From positions 159,303-223,302 of IMG/VR virus record IMGVR_UViG_3300032294_002797: DNA of 64,000 nucleotides; one strand, given 5' to 3'. The first letter of the stretch is position 1; every line of letters begins with the position of its first letter. The DNA comes from a virus. Below, piece after piece: positions 33,717-41,672 of the stretch. The notes below the pieces were generated by a model. The model worked only from the letters and a program-made list of their open reading frames with translations. It did not search any database and had not been told where the DNA came from. Position numbers and translations under genes: made by a program.

Positions 33717-34583
33717 TTAGTAGTTTCCGTAGAGCCCATTGTCCAAATCTGACTCGTCTTCATCTTCTTCATCGTCAAAACTGTTCCAATAAGCATCATC
33801 ATATTCATCATACAGAGCCTCTTCTTCGTCATCATAATCGTCTTCACTAAACTCACTCTTATAGAGAGGCTTGAGAAGTTCGCCTTGATACTCGCCAACT
33901 ACTTCATAGCGACAAGTACGAAGTTTTTCACAATTACAATCATTAGGAACACTAACAACGTCCTTGGGATTAATCTTGACAATTACGATCTTGTCACCAG
34001 AATCTACGCTACCATAACTAGCAACATAGTTCAAAGCACCAGCATGAAGTCCCTGAGAGCATCCAACTCCACGATTATCATCAACCTTTGCTCGTCTCAT
34101 TTCGCAAATGCTACCAACACGGTTGTCAAATGTACCGGCATACTTATCCTTATAATCATTTCGCACAGCCTTATAAGCCAAGAAATGACCATCCTCAGTA
34201 ATAGGAAGATACTGATGCTCCAAGAAATCATACAGTTCAGTCTGACTCTGCATACTTGGATTTTCCATCAGATTATCAAGAAAATTAACAAGAGGCTGAA
34301 AAGGCAAACCCTTACTCATAAACTCCAGAATACGCTTGCTGATCGCCCCATGAACTTCTTCGCCATCATAAAGCACCTGACCATTCTTGACCTCAACCCT
34401 GCCCTGACTAAATGTAGCCACAGCAGTTTGAATATCTACAAGTTCCAGCAACTCATCTTCGCTGGCAGATTGCAGACTATCCATAATCAACCTATAGTTA
34501 ATATGATCCGGCAATACCTGATGAGCCTTATTCTTAAGGATCAGTGTAAGATTGCCATCAACCCACATAAAAGGAACGCTCAT
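33717..34583 (-). CDS. rIIB: RIIB-like protein
   Basis: 288 residues. It matches T4-like rIIB relatives of marine phages: SVPFMWVDGNLTLILKN, FLDNLMENPSMQSQTELYDF, LEHQYLPITEDGHFLAYKAV, GVGCSQGLHAGALNYVASYG and NPKDVVSVPNDCNCEKLRTC. The C-terminal ~50 residues are an acidic tail (EDDYDDEEEALYDEYDD) not needed for the family. Immediately downstream of rIIA, as in T4. In T4 the pair blocks lysis under superinfection by lambda; the general role in membrane or replication complexes is unresolved. Confidence 0.85.
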   Translation of the reverse strand: MSVPFMWVDGNLTLILKNKAHQVLPDHINYRLIMDSLQSASEDELLELVDIQTAVATFSQGRVEVKNGQVLYDGEEVHGAISKRILEFMSKGLPFQPLVNFLDNLMENPSMQSQTELYDFLEHQYLPITEDGHFLAYKAVRNDYKDKYAGTFDNRVGSICEMRRAKVDDNRGVGCSQGLHAGALNYVASYGSVDSGDKIVIVKINPKDVVSVPNDCNCEKLRTCRYEVVGEYQGELLKPLYKSEFSEDDYDDEEEALYDEYDDAYWNSFDDEEDEDESDLDNGLYGNY

Positions 34584-34608
34584 TATATTTCTCCTGTTTC
34601 CTGTGAAA

Positions 34609-37272
34609 TTAAATTATCGAATTACCAATCAACTCTTTAAACTTATCAACATTATCAAACTTTGTTGACCAAGAACTTTTCTTGCTATAGTAACTATTAC
34701 TAGAACCAAAACTGAGAGGATTAGTTGAACGAAGTTCACGCAAATCGCCTCGACACTCTTGGCTACACACAATATACTTCAACATCGGCTGTTTGTCAAG
34801 AGCCTCTTTAATACTATTACGCAACTCATCGACTTTCGGCAGTTTATCTTTGAGCGAATAATCTGGCTTGATAAGTTTGGTCATAGATTCTTGCTCATTA
34901 GAACTACCATACAATGTAGCAACCCATCGAATGAGACTATTATAGAGAATATTATTCTGACGAATATCTTTACTATTGATTCCATTCAGCCCAATATTGT
35001 GCAACAGTTTCGTGATATGGGTAAAATAATCAACAGCCTTAAACTTTTGAATATCAAATGATGGTCTATAAATAGTGTCAGCAAAGAATTCAAGAGTCAT
35101 ACACTGATCCATTAGAGATACAAGTTGCTGATCTTTAATGTATTGACCATATTCCAGTCCAAGTAGGTTTAGAACATGAAACATAAACTGCTTATCAATA
35201 CTACCATAGTTATAGTAATTGTAATCACTACCTTTCTGGACTTTATTGTATTCAGACCTAGCGTGTTCTGTAAGACCATTATATTCGGCTAAATCCTTAA
35301 ACTTATTCTCATACAGTTTCTCTAGTCTTTCCTTAAAGAACTTATTGAAACTAATAAGGTTATAGCCCTTCTTGATTAGATCATTAGCATAACTGCTCTT
35401 TATCGCAAAGATTTTAGTATCTCCGAAAAGTTCAGTAGCAAGTGTGCTGTCCTGCTCTTTAATAAAGAGATTCAGATCATGAATACCAGGAAATCCTTCA
35501 ACAGAAGCATATCGCAAGATAGGAATGTATACGATCTCATCCTGTTCAAGAACATCGTCTCTTTCTTCCTGATCCTTAATTTCAAGAAGATACTGAGCAT
35601 CGTTCATAAGATTATCGCTTACGATAGCCCCAGCACTCTTAATCTTACCATGAATCAAGAATAGACTATCCTTACTGACAGAACCAAGAGGATCAACAGT
35701 GCGACCCTTCTTTGAAGGACTACTCAAAAGACTCTTAAAATCCGAGACCTTAAGGAGTTTATCTTCTCCCCCAATATCAGAAATAATCTTTTCAAAACCC
35801 TCAGACGAATCTTCTGGATGGTCGCTGTCGATAAAAAGATAGGCATAGCAATCGTTCTGATTACAATACTTTGTAACAATCTTCTTGGCAGACTCTTCTC
35901 CCTTAACGTCACAAACAAAGAACGCCATAGGATTACTTTTACGATTATTCTGCCAGTAATACTGACCCTTGCCATTCAATGTTTCGGAGTGAATCTTATC
36001 TGTAAGATAAACCATCCTACGAGAACGGTATCCAGAGGTTCTAAAGTTAAAGACGTACAGATTCTTACTCTTTTTAAGAGTGTACTCTAGGTCTTTTCCA
36101 GACTGCAATTCATGAACCTTATTATTAGTATCCGTCCATGATGCTCCCGCAGTCCAGCCACCAGCAAGATCACTAAGATTATAGTATGTTTGATAAGCCT
36201 CAACCAAACTCTTGGCGGTTGACAACTTATTGCTCATATCCTGCTTAAGTTCAAGATAGATTTCTTGAGTACGATCACGCAGAGTCTTGATAACATTTTT
36301 AGTATACTGCAAACCCTCGCGGCTTACATCCATCTCAAGTTCACCAATACCAAATTGGATCTCAAGATATAATCCGGCATTAAGAATCTCTCTGACTAGA
36401 CTCTTCCAATTATCAACGTCGGCTTTACCAAAAGCCCTATTCCACTTTTGAATATGGTCTGGTTGATCGGGCCTATCTTCGCCCACAATTTTACTAGAGT
36501 CTACTGGATACGCAATATTACCCATGATAGCAACAACACCACTACCGGGACTATTATGACCACTAGGATATTTGGTGTGTTCATTACTAACTCGTCCAAT
36601 CTTCCAACCCTTACCTTCGATCACAACATTGTGATGAGAATACGAGCCATCATTAATCGATGAACAAACACCACCATTGATAATAGGCTTAAGTTTGAAA
36701 TAATGGAAAATTCTCTTTGCCTTAGCAGTAAACTCATGAAAGTCATACTGCTTAACAGCAAAACTAATTTCTAGTCCATTCGGTTCCTTGGTATCTGTGA
36801 CACTAACCAAATTCAAACTAGGAACACCGCTTTCATCCATAGCCGCGATATAAGATAGTTTCTTACCATCATAATAAGAAATAGTGCTAAAACTCTTGGT
36901 ATAAGCAAAAGGACTCTTACTACCAAGACCAAGACAACCAACAAAATCATTGCTATCATTCTTGTTAGATGCCCCGTATGTTGTATACAATTCCTCCATA
37001 TCGGTCTGACTAAGACCAGTACCAAAATCTCTAACAGTAAAAGAGGGATTGGTTTGTGTGGGGAGAGTTACCCTAAAAGGGTTTTGATTTTTTGCAGCAA
37101 TATGGGCGTCATAAGCATTTGTGCTAAGTTCACGAATAACCGCCATAACCTTATCGGAATAAAGAGAATCCGAAAGGATCTTAAACATTTTGCTGGTTTG
37201 TGCGATACTAAACTGATTAGCCGACTGAATACCAACCGAATGAATCTCAACCGTCCTGTCTGCCAACTTCAT
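34609..37272 (-). CDS. rIIA: RIIA-like protein (GHKL ATPase)
   Basis: 887 residues. The N-terminal GHKL ATP-binding domain shows the N box (IRELSTNAYDAH), G1 (VRDFGTGLSQTD) and G2 (CLGLGSKSPFAYTKSF). The middle is beta-rich, and the C-terminal part is helical with several Asn/Tyr-rich stretches. Length and order match rIIA of T4-like environmental phages. GGAG precedes the ATG, and a near-consensus promoter lies 42 nt upstream, so rIIA-rIIB form an early unit. Confidence 0.9.
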   Translation of the reverse strand: MKLADRTVEIHSVGIQSANQFSIAQTSKMFKILSDSLYSDKVMAVIRELSTNAYDAHIAAKNQNPFRVTLPTQTNPSFTVRDFGTGLSQTDMEELYTTYGASNKNDSNDFVGCLGLGSKSPFAYTKSFSTISYYDGKKLSYIAAMDESGVPSLNLVSVTDTKEPNGLEISFAVKQYDFHEFTAKAKRIFHYFKLKPIINGGVCSSINDGSYSHHNVVIEGKGWKIGRVSNEHTKYPSGHNSPGSGVVAIMGNIAYPVDSSKIVGEDRPDQPDHIQKWNRAFGKADVDNWKSLVREILNAGLYLEIQFGIGELEMDVSREGLQYTKNVIKTLRDRTQEIYLELKQDMSNKLSTAKSLVEAYQTYYNLSDLAGGWTAGASWTDTNNKVHELQSGKDLEYTLKKSKNLYVFNFRTSGYRSRRMVYLTDKIHSETLNGKGQYYWQNNRKSNPMAFFVCDVKGEESAKKIVTKYCNQNDCYAYLFIDSDHPEDSSEGFEKIISDIGGEDKLLKVSDFKSLLSSPSKKGRTVDPLGSVSKDSLFLIHGKIKSAGAIVSDNLMNDAQYLLEIKDQEERDDVLEQDEIVYIPILRYASVEGFPGIHDLNLFIKEQDSTLATELFGDTKIFAIKSSYANDLIKKGYNLISFNKFFKERLEKLYENKFKDLAEYNGLTEHARSEYNKVQKGSDYNYYNYGSIDKQFMFHVLNLLGLEYGQYIKDQQLVSLMDQCMTLEFFADTIYRPSFDIQKFKAVDYFTHITKLLHNIGLNGINSKDIRQNNILYNSLIRWVATLYGSSNEQESMTKLIKPDYSLKDKLPKVDELRNSIKEALDKQPMLKYIVCSQECRGDLRELRSTNPLSFGSSNSYYSKKSSWSTKFDNVDKFKELIGNSII

Positions 37273-37314
37273 TTTAATTCTCCAAAGTGTCGTTTTCTGT
37301 CCTGTGATCTCCCA

Positions 37315-37343
37315 AGTATACTATCGGTTGTCACGCTTGTCAA
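37315..37343 (-). promoter_or_regulatory. sigma70-type promoter of rIIA-rIIB
   Basis: TTGACA, exactly 17 bp, TATACT on the minus strand, 42 nt before the rIIA start. The -35 element lies in the last codons of the small membrane gene upstream. One of the best consensus matches in the window. Confidence 0.9.
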
Positions 37344-37596
37344 GCATGAGTTTTTTATTTGCCTCTCGTCTTGTATTAATAGCCATCAGTCCTAAACCAG
37401 CAGAAACTAAACCTAGCCAACGTATGCCCGCGATAGGTAGTAGAAAAAACCATACTCCTATAAATATTGTCAAAATACTAATTAGATATACAATAATATT
37501 TGGAATAATTTGGATCTTAGAAAGCAATAAGCATATCGGGCCACTTAATATAACGGATAGTGCTACTATTGAGGCCAATAATGCTAAACTTGCCAT
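37321..37596 (-). CDS. small membrane protein
   Basis: 91 residues with three hydrophobic segments (ALLASIVALSVILSGPICLL; NIIVYLISILTIFIGVWFFL; WLGLVSAGLGLMAI) and a basic C-terminus REANKKLMLDKRDNR. Its start shares a base with the upstream stop. The rIIA promoter lies in its 3' end. No family recognised. Confidence 0.65.
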   Translation of the reverse strand: MASLALLASIVALSVILSGPICLLLSKIQIIPNIIVYLISILTIFIGVWFFLLPIAGIRWLGLVSAGLGLMAINTRREANKKLMLDKRDNR

Positions 37597-37916
37597 TAAA
37601 TATCCTCTTCATCATCATCGTCGCGGTTTTCTTCCCAATTATTTACTTCTGGAAGCCATCCTTCATTAGACTGGTATTCTTCTTCACCATCATCTTCGTC
37701 CAGAATAGATTCAGCATCTTCTATAAAGATAGTTAATGTGTTTAAAATTTCTAATACATCATCAAGTTTATTAGACAAAGATTTTACATCCTTTTTTAGA
37801 CCTTGGATTTCTCTGTCTAATTCACCGATTTCTTTAGATATTCTGTCATCTACTTTATGTAGTTCTTTATTACTTTTAATTACTTCCCTGATGATATCAT
37901 TAAATTCACGAGACAT
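37596..37916 (-). CDS. coiled-coil protein
   Basis: 106 residues from MSREFNDIIREVIKSNKEL. A long heptad region (ISKEIGELDREIQGLKKDVK; SLSNKLDDVLEILNTLTIFI) is followed by a very acidic tail with DDDDEEDI. AAGGAA precedes the ATG at 37916. It overlaps the next gene upstream by 11 nt. Unknown function; an oligomer is likely. Confidence 0.65.
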   Translation of the reverse strand: MSREFNDIIREVIKSNKELHKVDDRISKEIGELDREIQGLKKDVKSLSNKLDDVLEILNTLTIFIEDAESILDEDDGEEEYQSNEGWLPEVNNWEENRDDDDEEDI

Positions 37917-38208
37917 TTTTATATTCCTTAATATCGCCATTTTGTACTATTTTCTTATCTTCATACGGACTAGCCACACGACGATAATACTCTTGCTTTA
38001 TATTCTCTAATACACCAGTAATCATAGCAATATTATTGTAGGTGGGCTCACCCATTAAACTCGCTAGAATACGAGAAAAACTATAGTTAATATCGCCCAA
38101 AATTTCTTCCATAGAACCAGTATTATATCTTCCACCGTCCAAACAATGTGTGATTTCTTCTATACAAAAATTTAAACGATCTCTACGATCTTCTTTAATA
38201 TATGGCAT
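37906..38208 (-). CDS. conserved phage protein (MPYIKEDRR family)
   Basis: 100 residues. PYIKEDRRDRLNFCIEEITH, GDINYSFSRILASLMGEPTY, MITGVLENIKQEYYRRVASP and YEDKKIVQNGDI form a conserved small family seen in many T4-like and jumbo phages. All-helical; function unknown. Confidence 0.75.
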   Translation of the reverse strand: MPYIKEDRRDRLNFCIEEITHCLDGGRYNTGSMEEILGDINYSFSRILASLMGEPTYNNIAMITGVLENIKQEYYRRVASPYEDKKIVQNGDIKEYKNVS

Positions 38209-38210
38209 AA

Positions 38211-38738
38211 TTAATCCTCACTACATCTACATTGGTATTCTTCACAGTAGCAACATTTTGGCCCAGGTTCAGACATTCCCCAAGCATTACTTATTCCGCT
38301 AAAACTTTCTTTGCCAGTATCTATACAAACCAACTTTTTTTTGTCTGCTCTTAATACTAAGCCGACATTAAACCAGTGACAATCCCAAAATTTAAGCCCC
38401 GTCTTATCTTGTATAATTTCTACAAGACTTTGAATTTTTCTCATACTACTATCAGTATGCTTAACAGGATAGGCTCTTTCTGTAATATATCCCCAATCAC
38501 TAGGTTCGTCAGGCTTATAACCATCATCTTCTGCAAATTCTAGTTTGATAATCTTACTATAAAGTTTTGGAGCAAGATCAAGACCGGCCAGTAATTTGTG
38601 GTATTTGTAAGATTCTTGGGCTTTTCTTTTATTGCGAAACTCTTTAAATACCCAGCCTTTTTTGTCCTTAATTGGATATACTTGACAATATCCACCTTCA
38701 TCACACCAGTCGCTATAGTCGATAAGATATTTAGTCAT
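38211..38738 (-). CDS. protein kinase-like protein
   Basis: 175 residues with a minimal kinase-like layout. DEGGYCQVYPI (glycine-loop-like) and GWVFKEFRNKRKAQESYKYH (the VAIK-type strand and helix C) are followed by GLDLAPKLYS. Later LKFWDCHWFNVGLVLRADKK then KLVCIDTGKESF reproduce the catalytic HxDxxxxN...DxG pattern with changes (D-C-H-W-F-N; I-D-T-G). The tail is a cysteine cluster (KCCYCEEYQCRCSED), perhaps a zinc knuckle. It may be a small active kinase or a kinase-fold scaffold. Confidence 0.6.
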   Translation of the reverse strand: MTKYLIDYSDWCDEGGYCQVYPIKDKKGWVFKEFRNKRKAQESYKYHKLLAGLDLAPKLYSKIIKLEFAEDDGYKPDEPSDWGYITERAYPVKHTDSSMRKIQSLVEIIQDKTGLKFWDCHWFNVGLVLRADKKKLVCIDTGKESFSGISNAWGMSEPGPKCCYCEEYQCRCSED

Positions 38739-38739
38739 A

Positions 38740-39057
38740 TTAGTACGAGATAATTTGAGGAATTTCTCCGGTCAAATTATAAAGAAATTCTTTGGCTGAC
38801 TCTATTGTAAAGAAATCACCAAGAAAAATTGGCTTACTTAACTTATCATCAATATATCGTTTGCCATATATTTTATAGAATGGCTCATCAATAGCGTTCC
38901 AATCATTAATTAGGAACTGCTCCGCACTTTTTACTTGTTCAAGTATAGTGCCATTCTCATAATCGTCATATTCTCGTACTGTTACCAATTCAAAATATGC
39001 TATTGGAGATTTTGGATTGTTGTTTTTGATCAAGCCATTACATAGAGTATTAGACAT
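38740..39057 (-). CDS. hypothetical protein
   Basis: 105 residues from MSNTLCNGLIKNNNPKS. Alpha/beta with SPIAYFELVTVREYDDYENG, DDKLSKPIFLGDFFTIESAK and EFLYNLTGEIP. The start at 39057 overlaps the upstream stop by 8 nt. Not recognised. Confidence 0.6.
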   Translation of the reverse strand: MSNTLCNGLIKNNNPKSPIAYFELVTVREYDDYENGTILEQVKSAEQFLINDWNAIDEPFYKIYGKRYIDDKLSKPIFLGDFFTIESAKEFLYNLTGEIPQIISY

Positions 39058-39466
39058 TCTTAACAATCATATATAGAGGAATAACTTTAGTTTGATCATC
39101 GTAGGGATTATTTTTAATGCCTATATCATAGAGCCAACCATCATCCGTTATTTTAGCGTAAGCAACTGGTTTGTCAATAAAGCCTTTTATGGAACCTAAT
39201 TCTTCCGCTACTTTCAGATACTCATTGGTTTGTTCAACAGCAGATTCGTTTGCCTTATAAACTTCTTGCACCCATTCTTTTTGTTTTTCTCTGAGTTTTT
39301 TAAGTTCGTCCTTAGCATTATTAACAAAAAATAAATCTGCTCCGCTAGCCCAAGCAAAATCAATAATAGCATCTAAAGGATTGGCAACTTTGTCCATAAG
39401 AATACTTAATTCTATAAAGGTTAAACGAGTCTCATCTTCCCAAGATAAATCTTCAAGCAAAACCAA
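39050..39466 (-). CDS. hypothetical protein
   Basis: Up to 138 residues. Helical N-terminal part (ILMDKVANPLDAIIDFAWAS) and a charged central helix (NAKDELKKLREKQKEWVQEV). The C-terminus is beta: DKPVAYAKITDDGWLYDIGI. The start is uncertain: a TTG at 39466 overlapping the upstream gene, or the first ATG at 39397 (115 residues); neither has a convincing ribosome site. Confidence 0.55.
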   Translation of the reverse strand: MVLLEDLSWEDETRLTFIELSILMDKVANPLDAIIDFAWASGADLFFVNNAKDELKKLREKQKEWVQEVYKANESAVEQTNEYLKVAEELGSIKGFIDKPVAYAKITDDGWLYDIGIKNNPYDDQTKVIPLYMIVKNV

Positions 39467-39668
39467 TTCTCATTTTGTCTGCAAGAGTTACTTCGATTTC
39501 ATTAGGAGCAAAAGATTGGGTTGAATATGAACGACTATTCCACCAACCACACTCATACGTAACATTATTATCACCATGAATAGTGATACTAATAATTGTA
39601 CCAAAAACATCTTCTGTTAACTTAACTCTACTTCCGATCTTATATAGCTCTAGAACATTTTTGCTCAT
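39453..39668 (-). CDS. small conserved phage protein
   Basis: 71 residues. YKIGSRVKLTEDVFGTIISI, VTYECGWWNSRSYSTQ and FAPNEIEV form an SH3-like barrel pattern common in phage mini-genes. AAGGAATAAAT precedes the ATG. It is the first gene downstream of the intron-bearing tRNA. Confidence 0.65.
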   Translation of the reverse strand: MSKNVLELYKIGSRVKLTEDVFGTIISITIHGDNNVTYECGWWNSRSYSTQSFAPNEIEVTLADKMRIGFA

Positions 39669-39715
39669 TATTTATTCCTTATTATAATACTACTTATTAT
39701 CTAATTACAAATTAA

Positions 39716-39989
39716 TAGGGGCTATCGGATTCGAACCGATACTGTACGGATTTTCTTACTACTATAACTTTCGTTACCATTTCTGTTTGTAGTCTGGACT
39801 TTACCTTAACCATAGTTTTCACTTTAGGTTCCTGCCGTCAAGTCTCTACACCTTCATATTTCTATGCTTGGCTCGGTATTGCCATTTTACAGGTTTCACC
39901 GAATTTGACAAGTTCTACTTTAAAGATTTCTCTCTAAGCACTCCAATTTAACTAAAAGTCCGATGACTCTGCCGTTGGTCTAAGCCCCC
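39716..39989 (-). tRNA. tRNA with UAA anticodon, interrupted by a group I intron
   Basis: 5' exon 39956-39989 (34 nt), intron 39755-39955, 3' exon 39716-39754 (39 nt). Spliced, the acceptor is GGGGGCT/AGCCCCT (7 bp), the D-arm GACC-AACGGCAGA-GTC, the anticodon arm TCGGA-CTTAAAA-TCCGT, the variable loop ACAGT and the T-arm ATCGG-TTCGAAT-CCGAT, with discriminator A and no encoded CCA. The intron splits U34 from A35. Anticodon UAA reads UUA (Leu), but the 5-nt variable loop is class I, unlike normal tRNA-Leu, so the charging identity is uncertain. Flank 39990-40093 holds nothing else I can identify. Confidence 0.85.
39755..39955 (-). ncRNA. group I intron (tRNA-Leu UAA / IC3-like), 201 nt
   Basis: Core elements in order on the minus strand: GGAGT near the 5' end pairs with exon ACTT(T) as P1 with a U-G splice pair; AAATTCGGTGAAACC and GGCAATACCGAGCCAAGC are the P/Q-P3-P4-P6 strands; GGTGTAGAGACTTGACGGCA is R; AAGGTAAAGTCCAGACTACA is S; GTAACGAAAGTTATAGTAG is P9, ending in the terminal G before exon AAAATCC. 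These blocks follow the cyanobacterial and chloroplast trnL intron almost word for word. No internal ORF. It is shorter than the usual 230-300 nt, mostly through small peripheral loops. Confidence 0.88.
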
Positions 39990-40093
39990 ATAATAACCCT
40001 GACTACACAAACCACTGATTTGAGGTTGACTAATGTTGTGCCTCTATCATATCTGTGTAGCCAGAGTTTATTATAAGTTGAAATTTACAAAAA

Positions 40094-40375
40094 TCAACCG
40101 TTGCTGTGAGCCTTGAGGCGACGAACAATGTCGGCCATAGCCTCAACATTATCAACCGTCTTAATGGGCTTCGCACGTTCCATAGTGGGCAGTTCAATAC
40201 CCTTCTTAGAAAGAGCGGCCTTGGTACGAGCAAAACGAGCCATCGTACTAGCAACCTTCTGACCAGTCTTTGACGCAATTTCGGCATACGTCTTAGACGA
40301 AAAAACAGCCTCAAGAAACTGCTCGTCACTGCAACGAACTCTTGTCTGCTTATCAACCGTAGTAACTTCAGCCAT
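40094..40375 (-). CDS. small helix-turn-helix-like protein
   Basis: 93 residues from MAEVTTVDKQTRVRCSDEQF. LEAVFSSKTYAEIASKTGQK followed by VASTMARFARTKAALSKKGI is a helix-turn-helix-like layout, and the end NVEAMADIVRRLKAHSNG is helical. GGAGG lies 9 nt before the ATG at 40375, and a consensus promoter is 76 nt upstream. G+C and codon choice (GTC, GCC, CGT) are higher than in neighbours, as for a highly expressed or imported gene. Possible transcription regulator. Confidence 0.65.
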   Translation of the reverse strand: MAEVTTVDKQTRVRCSDEQFLEAVFSSKTYAEIASKTGQKVASTMARFARTKAALSKKGIELPTMERAKPIKTVDNVEAMADIVRRLKAHSNG

Positions 40376-40450
40376 AATCAACCTCCAAATCATTTTCCAA
40401 ACTTGTTGAGCAAGTCGATCACGCGACCGAATCCTTGCATCAACTCACCC

Positions 40451-40479
40451 ATTCTACAACACTGTATCGGCACTGTCAA
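40451..40479 (-). promoter_or_regulatory. sigma70-type promoter
   Basis: TTGACA, 17 bp, TAGAAT on the minus strand between the secreted metalloprotease gene and the HTH-like gene. It would transcribe the HTH gene and probably the intron-bearing tRNA. Confidence 0.85.
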
Positions 40480-40523
40480 TAGGCTTCCTTGAAAAATTTT
40501 CCGCACCTGACCAATTTTTAGAG

Positions 40524-41345
40524 TTAGTCAACAAAAATCCCGTCAAACTCAGTTTTTAAAAACTGTCTAATAGGCTCTGCGTCCTTGTGATTTAAAAGAG
40601 CCTGTTGTAACCTATCCTGTTCCTTATTACGAAATTCTGGAACGTCCGCACCAGCACTAAAAGCCCGCTCAGACCGAATCAAATTATACTTGATAAAACC
40701 TTTAAACTGAGTATTAGTTTCCCAAAATACTGGATCATTTTCTTTTACTGCTATTGCTAACGCAGTAGCATATATGCTGAATTCTAATGCTCCAGACACA
40801 GCATTAGTTTTTTCTAATTGTCTATTTCTTTTAAAGTCATCTACAGCACACTCAGCACCAAGTACATAAGAGTTCCATTCGTCTAAAATATATGTAGGAA
40901 CCTCATCCCAATATACTAATTGATCTTCTAAATATAGTTTGTATCTTGATGATCTTAAAACTTCTGGAATATATCTTTGTATATGACGAATTTTTATATT
41001 TGGATCTTCCACAATAACACATTTGCTGTCTAAACAATAAAATCCATTCACAGATTTTTTAAGTAATGGCTTATACTTTTGTCTTAGTTCGTTGTGTATG
41101 CCGTGTGCTGTTTCATGAACATTGGTATATCGGCCGTCTTTATCTCCATGAGGCTGTTGTTTAGAATGACTTAAAACGTCGCTATATATATCGTCCCCAG
41201 ATAAATTTCTATACTTTGGTACAAACAAAAAATCTAAAGATTCATGTTTTGGCTGAACTATTTTTGGTACTATTGCAGTATAATTTTGTCCAAAATATTG
41301 CTGCTGTTGACCAAAAAAGAAAAGTAAGAAAATGGTAGGTAACAT
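40524..41345 (-). CDS. exported zinc metalloprotease-like protein (HETAH)
   Basis: 273 residues. A hydrophobic N-terminus (LPTIFLLFFFG) suggests a short signal peptide. VHETAHGIHNELR supplies HExxH at H77-E78-H81. Downstream acidic and Tyr-rich segments (IQRYIPEVLRSSRYKLYLED; DEVPTYILDEWNSYVLGAEC) probably carry the third ligand in a gluzincin-like E (DEWNSY), which is inference. A role outside the cytoplasm, for example on the host envelope, is likely. Confidence 0.65.
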   Translation of the reverse strand: MLPTIFLLFFFGQQQQYFGQNYTAIVPKIVQPKHESLDFLFVPKYRNLSGDDIYSDVLSHSKQQPHGDKDGRYTNVHETAHGIHNELRQKYKPLLKKSVNGFYCLDSKCVIVEDPNIKIRHIQRYIPEVLRSSRYKLYLEDQLVYWDEVPTYILDEWNSYVLGAECAVDDFKRNRQLEKTNAVSGALEFSIYATALAIAVKENDPVFWETNTQFKGFIKYNLIRSERAFSAGADVPEFRNKEQDRLQQALLNHKDAEPIRQFLKTEFDGIFVD

Positions 41346-41406
41346 AGCATCACCATAATGTATTCTAAATTGTCCATAATATAGAATACACTATAAGCGT
41401 ATGCTA

Positions 41407-41589
41407 TTATTCTTCGTTTGGTAATATTATTGCTAACAATAAATATGCCCAAAATACCAGACTACCAGAAAAAATAGCACCTAATACAAAGGCTATTCTT
41501 ACTAATGTAACGTCTATGCCGCTCCATTGTGCTATCCCTCCACACACGCCAAAAAGCGATTTATTTTTAGACTTAACTAATTTAGCCAT
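41407..41589 (-). CDS. PspC-domain membrane protein
   Basis: 60 residues, essentially a complete PspC domain: KSLFGVCGGIAQWSGIDVTL, VRIAFVLGAIF and a membrane helix FWAYLLLAIILPNEE. In bacteria PspC senses envelope stress and controls PspA; small stand-alone PspC proteins are rare in phages. It may protect membrane potential during infection or dampen the host response (inference). Confidence 0.85.
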   Translation of the reverse strand: MAKLVKSKNKSLFGVCGGIAQWSGIDVTLVRIAFVLGAIFSGSLVFWAYLLLAIILPNEE

Positions 41590-41669
41590 GTTGAAATATC
41601 CATTGGGTTATATCCATTTAACAGTAATGCTTGATATAAGCCTATCACTGGCTCTAACTCATGTATCAT
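41577..41669 (-). CDS. micro-protein of 30 residues
   Basis: MIHELEPVIGLYQALLLNGY then NPMDISTWLN. Supported by AAGGAATAAATT directly before the ATG and by a 13-nt overlap with the PspC start, the usual gene joint here. Unknown function. Confidence 0.45.
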   Translation of the reverse strand: MIHELEPVIGLYQALLLNGYNPMDISTWLN

Positions 41670-41672
41670 AAT

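Noticed and set aside
33885-34640. 251-codon plus-strand frame opposite rIIB
   Set aside because: Antisense shadow; composition unlike real proteins and no start signals, while rIIB is conserved.
39990-40093. Second tRNA or ncRNA upstream of the intron-bearing tRNA
   Set aside because: No T-arm or acceptor pairing could be built; treated as leader sequence.
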